The notes beneath the pieces are model-generated. The model searched no databases, was not told the origin of the DNA, and worked only from the letters and a program-made list of their open reading frames with translations. A stretch of DNA of 37,033 nucleotides, from NCBI GenBank assembly GCA_002687715.1, contig NZBC01000033.1, positions 1 to 37,033 of the forward strand. Reading direction: 5' to 3'. Below are positions 7,320 to 17,380 of this stretch, one piece after another. Numbering within the stretch: the stretch's first letter is position 1; each line of letters opens with the position of its first letter. Position numbers and translations under genes: made by a program. The DNA is from Planctomycetota bacterium (lineage in GTDB: Bacteria; Planctomycetota; GCA-002687715).

Positions 7320-9335
7320 CTAGCGTAGGAAGAACCCTTGCACCCGCAACGCCTCGGCCACGCGCGGCGTCGAGGGGTCCTCGCTGAGCTCGAGAACGAG
7401 GTCGTTGAGGCGCTCGCCGGCGATGGCCTTGAGCTCCTTGACCTTCAGCGCGGCGTCGAGGGCCTGCTTGGTGGGCGCCTGGATGAGGAGGGTGCGGCGA
7501 GCGGAGAGGACCTGGACCCCGGCGGCCCAGGCTTCAACGGACACCTCGACGTTCTGCGGAACCTCGTGGCGGCCGTGACGTCGGAGGACGTCGAGAATGG
7601 CCTGCGCTTCGAGGCCGCCAGCCACGGCTTCCTGGACACTGCGCTCGGAGATGCGGTAGTGGAGGCTGTAGTCCGCCTTCTCGCGGCGCGCGAAGCGCGA
7701 GACCTCGTGAATCAGCTCGATGCCGCCGGCCTCCGGGAACAGGACGATCTCGAAGTCCGCGGTCACGATGAGGCCGCCGTCCTCCACATCGGCCGGATCC
7801 TCGACGGGGAAGCCGAGCACCGCTGCGCCGAGGCGCGTCATGCGCAGCGCGACCGGCTGGTCTTCGACCTCGAGCGTCTCGACGACCCCGGCGAGCGAGA
7901 GCGCCTCCGCTCCGAAACGTATGAGCTCGCGCGTCAGCACGGCCGGGGGCGCAAGCGGCGGGATGGGCGCGTACTTGTACCGCTTCTGAAAGCGTTCGCC
8001 GACCGTCTCGCGGTCCAGCGTCATCAGATACCGGTTGCGTGACAACGCCGCCATCGTGCGCAGTGACAACCAGCGCGACGGTCCCGCGTCGCGGAGCACG
8101 TTGAGGAAGATCTTGCGCAGCCGCGGCTGGTGGAACGCGCCCTTTGCGTCCTTCAAGTCGTTCTGGACGTACGTGAGCAGAAGCTCGGTCCGCTCGACGG
8201 GTCCGCGCGTGTCGAAGTCCTCCCAGGCCCGGGTCGTCCGCATGCGCCCCTCGTCGTCCGTCCGGATGAGCTCCGCGTCACTCAGGAACCGCAGGACCCA
8301 CGACAGCGCGTCTTCGTTGTCGATCGGACGCGCGCCCGGGGAGAGGAGCTCGGTCTCCATCTTGCGCCGCGTCGCGCGATAGAGCGTCCCGTCGCGCGTG
8401 ACCCGCACGCTGTGATGATCGATGAACGTGCGGATGGACTGGACGTCGGCGAGCACGTCGGCCGGCGGTTCTGGCTCGTCGTCCGCGATCACCTCGACCC
8501 CGGGCAAGAGAACGCCGCGAGCGAGATCGAGGAACACGACGACCGACCCGGCGCCGAGCTGCAGCCCGACGTCCGTGAGGTCGCCATGCATGACCGTGCC
8601 GAGGAGGGCCTGCTCGAGCGCGACCCGCCACCGATCGTCGACGCCGTACCCGAGCCGCTCCAGGTGCCGTGCCTCCCCGACTCCGCCGTGGTCATAGAGG
8701 ACGCGTTCCACGGCGGAACGGAGGTCCTTGTCCTCCAGGCTGTCCAAGGCGCGACGCACGCCCTCCGGCTCGGCCAGGATCTTCATGAGCTCCGTGCGAT
8801 CATCGGCGAGGTCGGGATCGTGCCCGAGCGCTCCCACGCGACGAACGAGCTCGTTCTTCTTCACGGTACGAAGGAACGCACGGACACTGAGCTGCGATTC
8901 GAGAGTGCGCTCCGCGCTGCCCAGCGCCGCCGCGAGGACCTCCGCAAGGTCACCCGGTACGAGGTACACGGGCTCGTCGTAGCGCATCCAGGACAGGTCA
9001 CGCGCCTCCACGAGAAAGCCGCGTTGCTTCAATGCGAACGCCACCGGCTCCACCTCGAACGGCTTCACCGGCAGATCGCCGGCGTCGTCGTCGAATCGCG
9101 AGAGCGGCGCGGCAAACTCCTCCTGACCGAGCATCCACTCCAGGAAGTCTCGACACCGGCCGGGCAGCTCCTTGTAGCGCAGCACGACCCGATCGCGGTC
9201 GGTCATGAGGCGGATCAGCTCCTGCTTGACCAGGCTCTCGTCACCGGTGGGCACGCCGATGCCGCCCGCCCAGTGGCGATAGACCTCCACCAGTTCGTCC
9301 GGTTCCAGGGACACCAAGTGCTTGATGAGACTCAT
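7320..9335 (-). CDS. XPB-associated Helicase_C_3 domain protein
   Basis: A 671-residue protein. Residues about 1-110 look like winged-helix modules (LVSLEPDELVEVYRHW). The C-terminal about 130 residues match the Helicase_C_3 domain found in proteins encoded beside bacterial XPB: VTADFEIVLFPE, then FARREKADYSLHYRISERSVQEA. It has no helicase motifs of its own. In mycobacteria a protein of this type (Rv0862c) is encoded next to XPB (Rv0861c), as here. I infer that it binds or regulates the helicase. ATG at 9335 lies 10 nt after the XPB stop with no clear ribosome site, suggesting translational coupling. A longer in-frame extension only overlaps xpb in another frame. Confidence 0.85.
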   Translation of the reverse strand: MSLIKHLVSLEPDELVEVYRHWAGGIGVPTGDESLVKQELIRLMTDRDRVVLRYKELPGRCRDFLEWMLGQEEFAAPLSRFDDDAGDLPVKPFEVEPVAFALKQRGFLVEARDLSWMRYDEPVYLVPGDLAEVLAAALGSAERTLESQLSVRAFLRTVKKNELVRRVGALGHDPDLADDRTELMKILAEPEGVRRALDSLEDKDLRSAVERVLYDHGGVGEARHLERLGYGVDDRWRVALEQALLGTVMHGDLTDVGLQLGAGSVVVFLDLARGVLLPGVEVIADDEPEPPADVLADVQSIRTFIDHHSVRVTRDGTLYRATRRKMETELLSPGARPIDNEDALSWVLRFLSDAELIRTDDEGRMRTTRAWEDFDTRGPVERTELLLTYVQNDLKDAKGAFHQPRLRKIFLNVLRDAGPSRWLSLRTMAALSRNRYLMTLDRETVGERFQKRYKYAPIPPLAPPAVLTRELIRFGAEALSLAGVVETLEVEDQPVALRMTRLGAAVLGFPVEDPADVEDGGLIVTADFEIVLFPEAGGIELIHEVSRFARREKADYSLHYRISERSVQEAVAGGLEAQAILDVLRRHGRHEVPQNVEVSVEAWAAGVQVLSARRTLLIQAPTKQALDAALKVKELKAIAGERLNDLVLELSEDPSTPRVAEALRVQGFFLR

Positions 9336-9345
9336 CGGGGCTCGG

Positions 9346-11040
9346 TCACGCTCGTCCGGCAACCGCGAGCATCGTGGCGCCGTTTCGAATCTCGTACGAA
9401 TAGCCTTGCTCGGCCAGGAAGAGCTGGCGGTGCGCGGAGAACTCCTGGTCCCGCGTGCCTTCGGTGACCAAGGTGTAGAACAACGCCCGCGAGCCGTCCG
9501 TCTTCGGCCGCAGCACCCGACCCAACCGCTGCGCTTCCTCCTGACGCGAACCAAAGGTCCCGCTGACCTGGATCGCGACGTTCGCGTCCGGCAGGTCGAT
9601 CGCGAAATTCGCGACCTTCGAGACGATGAGGACCGGCACCCGCCCCTCCCGGAACTCCCGGTAGAGAACCTCGCGATCCGGGTTCGGCGTCTTCCCGGTG
9701 ATGATCGGCGACCCGAGGAGCCGGGCGATACGGTGCAACTGCCGCATGTACTGACCGATCACGAGGATGCGGTCACCCGCGTGCCGCGCGATCAGCTTCT
9801 GCAACGCCTCGAGCTTCACCGGGTTCTCGGCGGCGATCCGGATGCGACGTCGGTTGTCCGTCTCCTGGTACCGCTCCTCGAGCGTCGGATCCAACGGGAG
9901 GCGGACCTCGACACACCGCGCCTCCGCGATGTACCCGCGACGCTCCAGGTCGCGCCACGGGAGCTCGTAGCGGCACGGCCCGATCAACGAGAACACCTCG
10001 TCTTCCTTGCCGTCCTCGCGAACGAGGGTCGCCGTCAGGCCGAGTCGACGACGCGCCTGGAGCTCCGCCGTCACCCGGAAGACCGGCGCGGGCAGCAAGT
10101 GGACCTCGTCGTACACCACGAGTCCCCAGTTCGCGCGACTGAAGATCTCGAAGTGGACGAAATCATCCTCGTGGCTGCGCCGCCAGGTGAGGATCTGGTA
10201 GGTGGAAACCGTGACCGGCTTGATCTCCTTCAGATCGCCGGTGTACTCGCCGACCTCGTCTTCGGTGAGCGACGTGCGGCTGATCAGCTCGCGTTTCCAC
10301 TGCGCCACCGCCGTCCGGTTCGTGGTCAGAACGAGAGTCTGGGTCTGGTAGAGCTCCATCGCACGGATGGCGACGAGCGTCTTTCCCGCACCACACGGCA
10401 ACACGATCACGCCGGCACCACCGCGCTCCGTGCCGCCGGCGTAGAACTGCCGTGCTGCCGAGTCCTGATAGTCGCGGACCTTGAACGCGGTGCCGGTGGC
10501 GTCCTCGTCGTGGATGCGAAAGGTGAGGGTGTCGCCCTCCTCGTACCCCGCGACGTCATCGACCGGGTAGCCAACGCGAACGAGCGCCTTCTTGATGAGG
10601 CCGCGGCAACCCTCCTTGAGGACCAGGCGACCGTCGGCCTGCTCCTCGAGAAGAGACGCCACGGTCTCGATACCGAGCAGTTCCTCGCGAAGCTCCGGGT
10701 CGACCCGCAGCTCGATGCGACCGCCCACCCGCACCAGCGAGAGCCGGCCGGTCCGGGACAACATCTCGGCGATGTAGGCGCGCACTTCCTTGGGCACGCC
10801 CGTAGCGGAGTGCTCTTCCAACCAGGACACGATGTCGTCCGTGTCCATGCCGCCAAATGACGCGTTCCAGAGTGAGAGCGACGTCAGCTTGTACGTGTGC
10901 AGGTGCTCCGGACTCTTCACGAGCTCCGCGAACCGGCCGAGGCCGACCCGCGCGTCCTCCGCCTGCTCGGTATGGAGGTCCAGCAGGACGGAACGGTCCC
11001 GTTGCACGATGAGCGACGGTCTGGGCTTGGCGCTGGTCAT
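9346..11040 (-). CDS. XPB/Rad25-type DNA helicase
   Basis: A 564-residue superfamily 2 helicase. Walker A is PCGAGKTLVAI (Lys about 220). Motif II is DEVH (about 311-314). The XPB-specific RED motif (VREDGKEDE) is at about 341-343, and motif VI is QRLGRVLRPK. The N-terminal about 90 residues match the XPB N-terminal region (SLIVQRDRSVLLDLHT). XPB is a 3'-5' translocase that opens DNA in eukaryotic transcription and nucleotide excision repair; bacterial homologues are scattered. The ATG is the last base of an ATGA overlap with the uvrA stop and has GGAGG 7 nt upstream. All core ATPase motifs appear intact. Confidence 0.95.
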   Translation of the reverse strand: MTSAKPRPSLIVQRDRSVLLDLHTEQAEDARVGLGRFAELVKSPEHLHTYKLTSLSLWNASFGGMDTDDIVSWLEEHSATGVPKEVRAYIAEMLSRTGRLSLVRVGGRIELRVDPELREELLGIETVASLLEEQADGRLVLKEGCRGLIKKALVRVGYPVDDVAGYEEGDTLTFRIHDEDATGTAFKVRDYQDSAARQFYAGGTERGGAGVIVLPCGAGKTLVAIRAMELYQTQTLVLTTNRTAVAQWKRELISRTSLTEDEVGEYTGDLKEIKPVTVSTYQILTWRRSHEDDFVHFEIFSRANWGLVVYDEVHLLPAPVFRVTAELQARRRLGLTATLVREDGKEDEVFSLIGPCRYELPWRDLERRGYIAEARCVEVRLPLDPTLEERYQETDNRRRIRIAAENPVKLEALQKLIARHAGDRILVIGQYMRQLHRIARLLGSPIITGKTPNPDREVLYREFREGRVPVLIVSKVANFAIDLPDANVAIQVSGTFGSRQEEAQRLGRVLRPKTDGSRALFYTLVTEGTRDQEFSAHRQLFLAEQGYSYEIRNGATMLAVAGRA

Positions 11041-14000
11041 GGCGCTGCCTCCAGCACCTTGCGCGATTTCCGGCGTTGCTTCGACTTGCTCTTCGACCCG
11101 GCGAGCTCCCGCCTCAGAAACCGCCCCGTCCACGAACCACGGCACTTGGCGATCGCCTCCGGGGTGCCCTCCGCCACGAGCCGCCCGCCCCCGGCACCGC
11201 CCTCGGGGCCGATGTCGAGGACATGGTCCGCGCTCTTGATGACGTCCAGGTTGTGCTCGATGACGACCACCGTGTGCCCCTGATCCACCAGCCGGTGCAG
11301 CACCTGCACCAGCTTGGCCACATCGTCGAAATGAAGTCCCGTGGTGGGCTCGTCCAGGAGGTAGAGGACCTGCCCCTTCACCCTCCGTCCGAGCTCCCGC
11401 GCCAACTTGATCCGCTGCGCCTCACCACCCGACAATGTCGTCGCAGATTGGCCCAGCTTCATATAGCCCAAGCCAACATCCTGAAGCAGCTGAAGGGGCT
11501 TGGCAACCCGCCGGTGGTTCTGAAAGAACTCGACCGCCTCGGAGACCTCCATCTCGAGTATGTCGGCGATCGTCTTGCCGCGGTACTCGACGGCGAGCGT
11601 CTCGCGGTTGTACCGGCGCCCACGGCAGTCGTCGCAGAGGACCCAGACGTCCGGAAGAAAGTGCATCTCGACCTTGATACTGCCGCGACCGTCGCACGAC
11701 GCGCACCGCCCCGCAGCCGTATTGAACGAGAAGCGTCCGGCCTTGTAACCGCGCATCTTCGCCAAGGGCGCGGTAGCCATGATCTTGCGGATGGGCTCCA
11801 TGATGTCGATGTAGCTCGCCGGGTTGCTCCGCGGTGACGATCCGATGGGCGCCTGATCGACGGTGACGCACGCCGTGATCGCCTGGACGCCCTTCAGCGC
11901 CTTGCAAACCGTGAGCTTTCCGCGCCGACCGTCCAGCTCGTGCTCGATCGCGGGAGCGAGCGTATCCATCACGAGGCTCGACTTCCCCGAACCCGAGACC
12001 CCGGTGACGCAGACGAACGCACCGAGCGGGATCTTCACGTCGAGGTCGTCGAGGTTGTGGATGGAGGCTCCGACGATCTCGAGTGCGCCCGACGGCTCGC
12101 GCCGCTCCTCGTTCGGAGGTGCGATCCGAAGACGACCGCTGAGGTAGTCGGCCGTCAGCGTCGACGCGGAGTCGAGATCGGCGCGGGTGCCCTGAAACAC
12201 GATGTCACCGCCATGCTGCCCGGCGCCCGGACCGAGGTCGATGATCCAGTCCGCGACGTCGATGGTCTCCTGGTCGTGCTCGACGACGACGACCGTGTTG
12301 CCGAGGTCCCGCAACTCCCGCAGCGTGCCGAGGAGGCGATCCGTGTCGCGCTGGTGCAACCCGATCGTCGGCTCGTCCAGGACGTAGATCACCCCCGTGA
12401 GCCGATTGCCGATCTGAGTCGCGAGCCGGATGCGCTGGGCCTCTCCGCCGGACAGGGTCGCGGCGCTTCGCGACAGGTTCAGGTACTCGAGTCCGACCGC
12501 GTCCAAGAACCCCAGCCGATTCACGAGTTCGTTGAGGATCTGGGACGCGACCTGTGAGCCCGGCCCCTTGAACGCGAGCCCGCCGACCCACTCCGCGGCG
12601 TCCCGCACGGTGAAGCGTCCGACGTCCCCAAGCGTGCGGTCGGCAATCGTGACGTGCCGGAACGCGGGCTTCAGCCGCTCGCCGTCGCACGCGGGGCACA
12701 CGTCGCGACGCATCAACGGCTCGAGCTGCTCCAGCCACCACTCGTTCGAGGACGTGCGATGCCATTCCTCGACATACCGGCACAGTCCCTTGAACGTGAT
12801 CTTCATCTGCCAGCTGGTGCTGCTATTGGCGCGCCGCGACGACTTGCGCAGCTTCACGGCCTTGTCGGATCCGTAGAGGATTGCCTTGCGGGCCTTTGCG
12901 GGCAGCTCCTGGAACGGTTTCTTCACGTCTGCGTCGAACGTCTTGCACACGCCGGTAATCGCCTGACGCCAGTAGCCGCCGGCGCGACAGAAGAAGTCTC
13001 CCGGACGCGAGACGAGCGCCCCCTTGAACAGGGGGAGGTCCGGCCGAGCTACGAGCCGGTCCTCATCGCAGGAGAGTGAGATTCCCAGGCCGTGGCATGC
13101 CTCGCACGCTCCCACGTGGGAATTGGACGAGAACATGCGCGGCGTCAGCTCTTCCTCCAGGAAGAACCCGTGCTCCGCGCAACCCTGCAACTCCGAGAAC
13201 TCGAGCCGGTCGTCGTCGTCGACGGCCTGGAACGCGCATCGACCGAAGCCGCGCACATAGGCCAGTCCGACCGAATCGAGGACACGGGTACGCGCCGACG
13301 CCTTGAGCTGCACCCGATCGATGACGAGCCAGATCTCGCGCACCTTCGATAACGCCGGCAACGCCTGGTCCAGGCGGTGCTCCTCGCCGTCGATCCACAC
13401 GCGGCGGAAGCCGTCCTCCGAAAGCTCCTTCGAGAGGAGCTTCAGCTGGGTCGGCTTCTTGAGCAGCGTCCCGTGCGGGCCTCCATGCAGCCAGAGCGGT
13501 GCGAGCAGGCGGCCCTTGACGTCGGGACGCTCCTTGCGCAGCCGCTTCCAGACCGTATCCGGCGGGAACGCCTCCGCGACGCGCCCACACGTCGGGCAGT
13601 GAGGCGTGCCCAGCCGGGCGTACAGCAGCCGGAGGTAGTCCTGGATCTCGGTCGTCGTCGCGACGGTCGAACGCGGGTTGCGACCGGCGGACTTCTGGTC
13701 GATGGCGATCGCCGGCGCGAGACCCTCGATGGAGTCCAGTGGCGGACGGTCGAGGCGGCCGAGGAACTGGCGGGCGTACGTCGACAGGCACTCGACGAAT
13801 CGCCGCTGGCCCTCGGCGAACAGGGTGTCGAACGCGAGGCTCGTCTTGCCCGAGCCCGATGGCCCCGTGACGACGGTGAGCTCTCCTGCAGGGAACCTGG
13901 CGTCGACGTGCTTCAGGTTGTGCATGGCCGCGCCCCGGATGCGGATGTCACCCTCGAGCGCGCGATCGCGCGGCTTCTTGCGGCGGCCGCCAGCCTTCTT

Positions 14001-16847
14001 GCGGCGCTTGGGCTCGAGCAGCTCTCGCAGGACGCGGCCCGTATGGCTCGACCGCGATTTCCGCACCCCGTCGAAGCCCCCCGAATACACGAGCTCTCCC
14101 CCGCCACCGCCGCCTTCGGGGCCGAGGTCGATGATCCAGTCCGCGCACTTCACGACGTCGAGGTTGTGCTCGATCACGACCACGGTGTTGCCGGCGTCGA
14201 CGAGCGCCTGGAGGGCGTCGAGCAGCTTCTTGATGTCGACGAAGTGCAGCCCGGTCGTCGGCTCGTCGAGCAGGTAGAGCGTGCGTCCGGTCGGCGGGCG
14301 GTGAAGCTGGCTCGCCAGCTTTACCCGCTGGGCCTCGCCCCCCGAGATCGTCGTGCTGGGCTGGCCGAGCCGCATGTAGCCGAGGCCGACACGGTCCAGC
14401 GTGCCGAGGATGCGTTTGATCTTCGGGTGATTGTCGAAGAACGCGAGCGCCTCGGCGATGGGCATCTCCAGGATGTCATTGATGCTCTGCCCGCGGTACC
14501 TGATCTCCAGCGTCTCCGGATTGAACCGTTTGCCGTCGCAGGATTCGCACGGGATGGAGACGTCGGCGAGGAACTGCATCTCGACGACCTTCACCCCCGC
14601 TCCGTGACACTCCTCGCAGCGCCCGCCCTTCACGTTGAACGAGAAGCGGCCCTTCGAATAGCCGCGCGCCTTCGACTCCGGGAGCGATGCGTAGCGGTCA
14701 CGAATCAGATCGAACGCTTTCGTGTAGGTGCCCGGGTTGGAGCGCGGCGTCCGTCCGATGGGCGACTGATCGATCTCGATTACCTTGTCGAGGTGCTGCA
14801 ATCCGGTGATGCGGTCATGCGCACCGGGCGGGTCCTCGGCGTTGTGGAACCGCTGGGCGAGCGCGCGCTTCAGGATCAGGTCGATCAGGGTGCTCTTGCC
14901 GGACCCCGACACGCCCGTGACGCACGTGAACACACCGAGCGGGAACGGGACGTCGATGCCCTTGAGGTTGTGGGCACGCGCCCCTTTAACCACGATCCGC
15001 CGCTCGTCCGGGATGCGACGAACCTCCGGCATCGGGATCTCGTCGCGTCCGGAGAGGAACGCCCCGGTGATCGAGTCGTGGTTGCGACGGATCGCAGCGG
15101 GCGTGCCCTCGGCAACGAGCTCCCCTCCGTGGGCCCCGGCGCCGGGCCCCACGTCCACGACGTAGTCCGACGACTCGATGGTCTCCGCGTCATGCTCGAC
15201 GACCAGGACCGTGTTGCCAACGTCGCGCAGCTCCTCGAGCGTCTCGATGAGACGGCGGTTGTCACGCTGATGGAGCCCGATCGACGGCTCGTCGAGCACG
15301 TAGAGCACGCCGCGCAACTGCGATCCCACCTGGGTCGCGAGTCGGATGCGTTGTGATTCGCCCCCGGACAGCGTCGCCGCGCTGCGGTCGACCGAAAGGT
15401 AGCCGAGTCCGACGCGCTCGAGGAACTCGAGCCGAACGGAGAGCTCCTTCAGGAGACGGGTCCCGACCGCCTCCTCGGTCGCCGCGAGCTTCACCTGGCC
15501 CACGAACGCGAGCAAGTCACCGATGCTCATCTCCGACAACGCGCCGATCGAACGGTCACGGAACCGAACCGCCCGCGCAGCGTCACGCAGGCGCGATCCG
15601 TCGCACGCGGGGCACCGCGCGGGCGCCATGAACTTCTCGAGCGACCGCGTCCGATGCAGGGCGTAACGGTGGCGAATGATCGGGATCACTCCGTCCCACA
15701 CCCGGCGTTCAGTCTTCTTGTACTTGAGCCGTTTGCCCTCGTACGACAGCTCCAGTTGGATTCGCTTCTCCCCCGCGCCAAACAGCACGAGATTGCGCTG
15801 CCGCTCGGTCAGCCTGATCCACGGTTTGTCGCGCGGGATCTTCAACCCATCGCAGACCTGCGCGAGAATCTCGGGTCGCATCCAGCGCCGCAACGCGAAT
15901 CCGCCCTTGACCGACGCATGGACGGCGCCGCCGTCGATGCTCTTGTCCTCGTCGGGCACGCACAGGCGTACGTCCACGTCGCGATCGGTCCCGAGGCCAT
16001 CGCATTGCGGACACGCCCCGTGCGGACTGTTGAAGGAGAACAGCCTGGGTTCGAGCTCCACGACGTCGATCCCGCACTCACGGCATGCGAGCGACGATGA
16101 GAACGACTCGAGGTCGCTGTCCGCGAGGACGCCACACTGACCCTTTCCGAGCATGAGCCCTTGCTCGACGGCTTCGGTCAGTCGGCCACGCTTGTCGGCC
16201 GTGATCTTCACGCGGTCGAGGATCACCTCGATGGTGTGCCGTTCGTAGCGAGCGAGCTTGATGGGCTCGTCGAGCCGAAGGACCTCGCCGTCGATGCGCG
16301 CACGGACGTACCCCTTCGACCGCAGCTCCTCCAGCTCCTTGCGGTACTCGCCCTTGCGGTCGTGGACGATGGGCGCCAGGACCATCACGGTCGCACCGCC
16401 GTGTCGGCTGAGAATGCGATCGACGACCTGGTCGGGAGTCTGCGAGGTGATCGGCTCGTCGCAACCCGGGCAGTGCGGCGTCCCCAGCCGCGCGTACAGC
16501 AGCCGCAGGTGGTCCGTGATCTCGGTGATGGTGCCGACGGTCGACCGGGGATTGCGATTCACCGTTTTCTGGTCGACGGAGACGGTCGGCGAGAGACCGT
16601 CGATGTGGTCGACCTGGGGCTTTTCCGCCTGCCCGAGAAACTGGCGCGCATAGGCGGAGAGCGACTCGACGAACCGTCGCTGTCCCTCCTTGAACACGGT
16701 GTCGAAGGCAAGCGACGACTTACCAGAGCCGCTGACCCCCGTGACGGTGGTCAGAGCGCCTCGCGGAAGCCGGACCGTGAGATCCTTGAGGTTATGCTCC
16801 CGCGCACCGCGGACGATGATCTCCCGCTGAGTGCCCAAAGACGTCAA
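11037..16847 (-). CDS. uvrA: Tandem-fused excinuclease ABC subunit A
   Basis: A 1936-residue protein made of two complete UvrA units (about 1-940 and 965-1936) joined by a basic linker ([18 protein letters not shown]). UvrA is the damage-sensing ATPase that loads UvrB in nucleotide excision repair and normally acts as a dimer of about 940-residue chains. All four nucleotide sites look intact: P-loops [27 protein letters not shown] and [14 protein letters not shown]- or ISGGE-type signatures; and DEP(S/T)(I/T)GLH Walker B segments. The zinc clusters are mostly CxxC, but unit 2 has CxxH (GCAEHGF) in its first finger. Chlamydial UvrA is also a tandem fusion. The start is TTG at 16847 with no strong ribosome site; a TTG three codons later is possible. 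It heads the uvrA-xpb operon. Confidence 0.97.
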   Translation of the reverse strand: MTSLGTQREIIVRGAREHNLKDLTVRLPRGALTTVTGVSGSGKSSLAFDTVFKEGQRRFVESLSAYARQFLGQAEKPQVDHIDGLSPTVSVDQKTVNRNPRSTVGTITEITDHLRLLYARLGTPHCPGCDEPITSQTPDQVVDRILSRHGGATVMVLAPIVHDRKGEYRKELEELRSKGYVRARIDGEVLRLDEPIKLARYERHTIEVILDRVKITADKRGRLTEAVEQGLMLGKGQCGVLADSDLESFSSSLACRECGIDVVELEPRLFSFNSPHGACPQCDGLGTDRDVDVRLCVPDEDKSIDGGAVHASVKGGFALRRWMRPEILAQVCDGLKIPRDKPWIRLTERQRNLVLFGAGEKRIQLELSYEGKRLKYKKTERRVWDGVIPIIRHRYALHRTRSLEKFMAPARCPACDGSRLRDAARAVRFRDRSIGALSEMSIGDLLAFVGQVKLAATEEAVGTRLLKELSVRLEFLERVGLGYLSVDRSAATLSGGESQRIRLATQVGSQLRGVLYVLDEPSIGLHQRDNRRLIETLEELRDVGNTVLVVEHDAETIESSDYVVDVGPGAGAHGGELVAEGTPAAIRRNHDSITGAFLSGRDEIPMPEVRRIPDERRIVVKGARAHNLKGIDVPFPLGVFTCVTGVSGSGKSTLIDLILKRALAQRFHNAEDPPGAHDRITGLQHLDKVIEIDQSPIGRTPRSNPGTYTKAFDLIRDRYASLPESKARGYSKGRFSFNVKGGRCEECHGAGVKVVEMQFLADVSIPCESCDGKRFNPETLEIRYRGQSINDILEMPIAEALAFFDNHPKIKRILGTLDRVGLGYMRLGQPSTTISGGEAQRVKLASQLHRPPTGRTLYLLDEPTTGLHFVDIKKLLDALQALVDAGNTVVVIEHNLDVVKCADWIIDLGPEGGGGGGELVYSGGFDGVRKSRSSHTGRVLRELLEPKRRKKAGGRRKKPRDRALEGDIRIRGAAMHNLKHVDARFPAGELTVVTGPSGSGKTSLAFDTLFAEGQRRFVECLSTYARQFLGRLDRPPLDSIEGLAPAIAIDQKSAGRNPRSTVATTTEIQDYLRLLYARLGTPHCPTCGRVAEAFPPDTVWKRLRKERPDVKGRLLAPLWLHGGPHGTLLKKPTQLKLLSKELSEDGFRRVWIDGEEHRLDQALPALSKVREIWLVIDRVQLKASARTRVLDSVGLAYVRGFGRCAFQAVDDDDRLEFSELQGCAEHGFFLEEELTPRMFSSNSHVGACEACHGLGISLSCDEDRLVARPDLPLFKGALVSRPGDFFCRAGGYWRQAITGVCKTFDADVKKPFQELPAKARKAILYGSDKAVKLRKSSRRANSSTSWQMKITFKGLCRYVEEWHRTSSNEWWLEQLEPLMRRDVCPACDGERLKPAFRHVTIADRTLGDVGRFTVRDAAEWVGGLAFKGPGSQVASQILNELVNRLGFLDAVGLEYLNLSRSAATLSGGEAQRIRLATQIGNRLTGVIYVLDEPTIGLHQRDTDRLLGTLRELRDLGNTVVVVEHDQETIDVADWIIDLGPGAGQHGGDIVFQGTRADLDSASTLTADYLSGRLRIAPPNEERREPSGALEIVGASIHNLDDLDVKIPLGAFVCVTGVSGSGKSSLVMDTLAPAIEHELDGRRGKLTVCKALKGVQAITACVTVDQAPIGSSPRSNPASYIDIMEPIRKIMATAPLAKMRGYKAGRFSFNTAAGRCASCDGRGSIKVEMHFLPDVWVLCDDCRGRRYNRETLAVEYRGKTIADILEMEVSEAVEFFQNHRRVAKPLQLLQDVGLGYMKLGQSATTLSGGEAQRIKLARELGRRVKGQVLYLLDEPTTGLHFDDVAKLVQVLHRLVDQGHTVVVIEHNLDVIKSADHVLDIGPEGGAGGGRLVAEGTPEAIAKCRGSWTGRFLRRELAGSKSKSKQRRKSRKVLEAAP

Positions 16848-16924
16848 CTCACTACTGGTTAAGCACTTACGGCCGAATCCCTCGCGTGGGGGACACGGCT
16901 ACAACCACCCATGTGAAACCGTGG

Positions 16925-16930
16925 ATCATA
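16925..16930 (-). promoter_or_regulatory. -10 box candidate for the uvrA operon
   Basis: TATGAT on the minus strand (5 of 6 consensus) lies about 78 nt before the uvrA start. The -35 region (near TGGCGG) is weak. I see no clear LexA-type palindrome in 16848-17026. Confidence 0.35.
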
Positions 16931-17026
16931 GGGCGAGTCCGCTGGGTCCGCCACCCCTGTAGAAAAGGTGCACGTGCGGTCCAGTTTCCGCGCCCGTCCG
17001 GCCGATAGAGGGACCTCACCCCACTC

Positions 17027-17341
17027 ATGTTCCTTCCTCCGGACTACCCCTCCGAGGCGTCCTCCGAGCGCGCTTTCGCCCTCCTGGAAGACGTCGAGAC
17101 GACGACGAGCGAGATCCACCTGCGCGCCGACCGCCTGGGCACGAACGCGGCGCGGATCGCGGACGATGCGTCCGCCATCGTCGCGGAAGCGGAGGCTGCC
17201 GTCATTCGGGACCTTCACCTGACGCCCGACCGCGTTACCGAGCTGCTGGAGCAAAGCAAACAGCGCCTCGAGAGCCTGCTCGGAAGGCTCTCGGAGATCA
17301 CGCTGCCCGCGGATCAGCCGGTCGTCACCATCGTGGCCTGA
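17027..17341 (+). CDS. Small coiled-coil protein
   Basis: A 104-residue protein of unknown family. It is rich in Ala, Glu, Leu and Arg, with heptad-like helices (SERAFALLEDVETTTSEIH; RVTELLEQSKQRLESLLGR) that suggest a coiled coil or helical hairpin. There is no signal peptide or membrane segment. Codon use is strongly GC at third positions, as in neighbouring genes, which supports it being real even though no clear ribosome site precedes the ATG. It ends 39 nt before the Ser/Thr kinase gene and is divergent from uvrA, so it may be co-expressed with the kinase. Confidence 0.65.
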   Translation: MFLPPDYPSEASSERAFALLEDVETTTSEIHLRADRLGTNAARIADDASAIVAEAEAAVIRDLHLTPDRVTELLEQSKQRLESLLGRLSEITLPADQPVVTIVA

Positions 17342-17368
17342 GCCGCCCCGCTTCGCTCGGCGGATTGG

Positions 17369-17374
17369 TACAAC
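17369..17374 (+). promoter_or_regulatory. Leaderless-type -10 box before the kinase
   Basis: TACAAC with an upstream TGG (extended -10) ends 6 nt before the ATG at 17381. Transcription would then start at or next to the start codon. The kinase lacks a ribosome site. Confidence 0.4.
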
Positions 17375-17380
17375 CTCTCC

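Noticed and set aside
9336..9554. N-terminal extension of the Helicase_C_3 protein
   Set aside because: It overlaps the conserved end of xpb in another frame and is Arg/Ser-rich without homology.
13377..15356. 659-codon plus-strand frame opposite uvrA
   Set aside because: It lies antisense to conserved UvrA motifs and has the low-complexity composition typical of GC-rich shadow frames.
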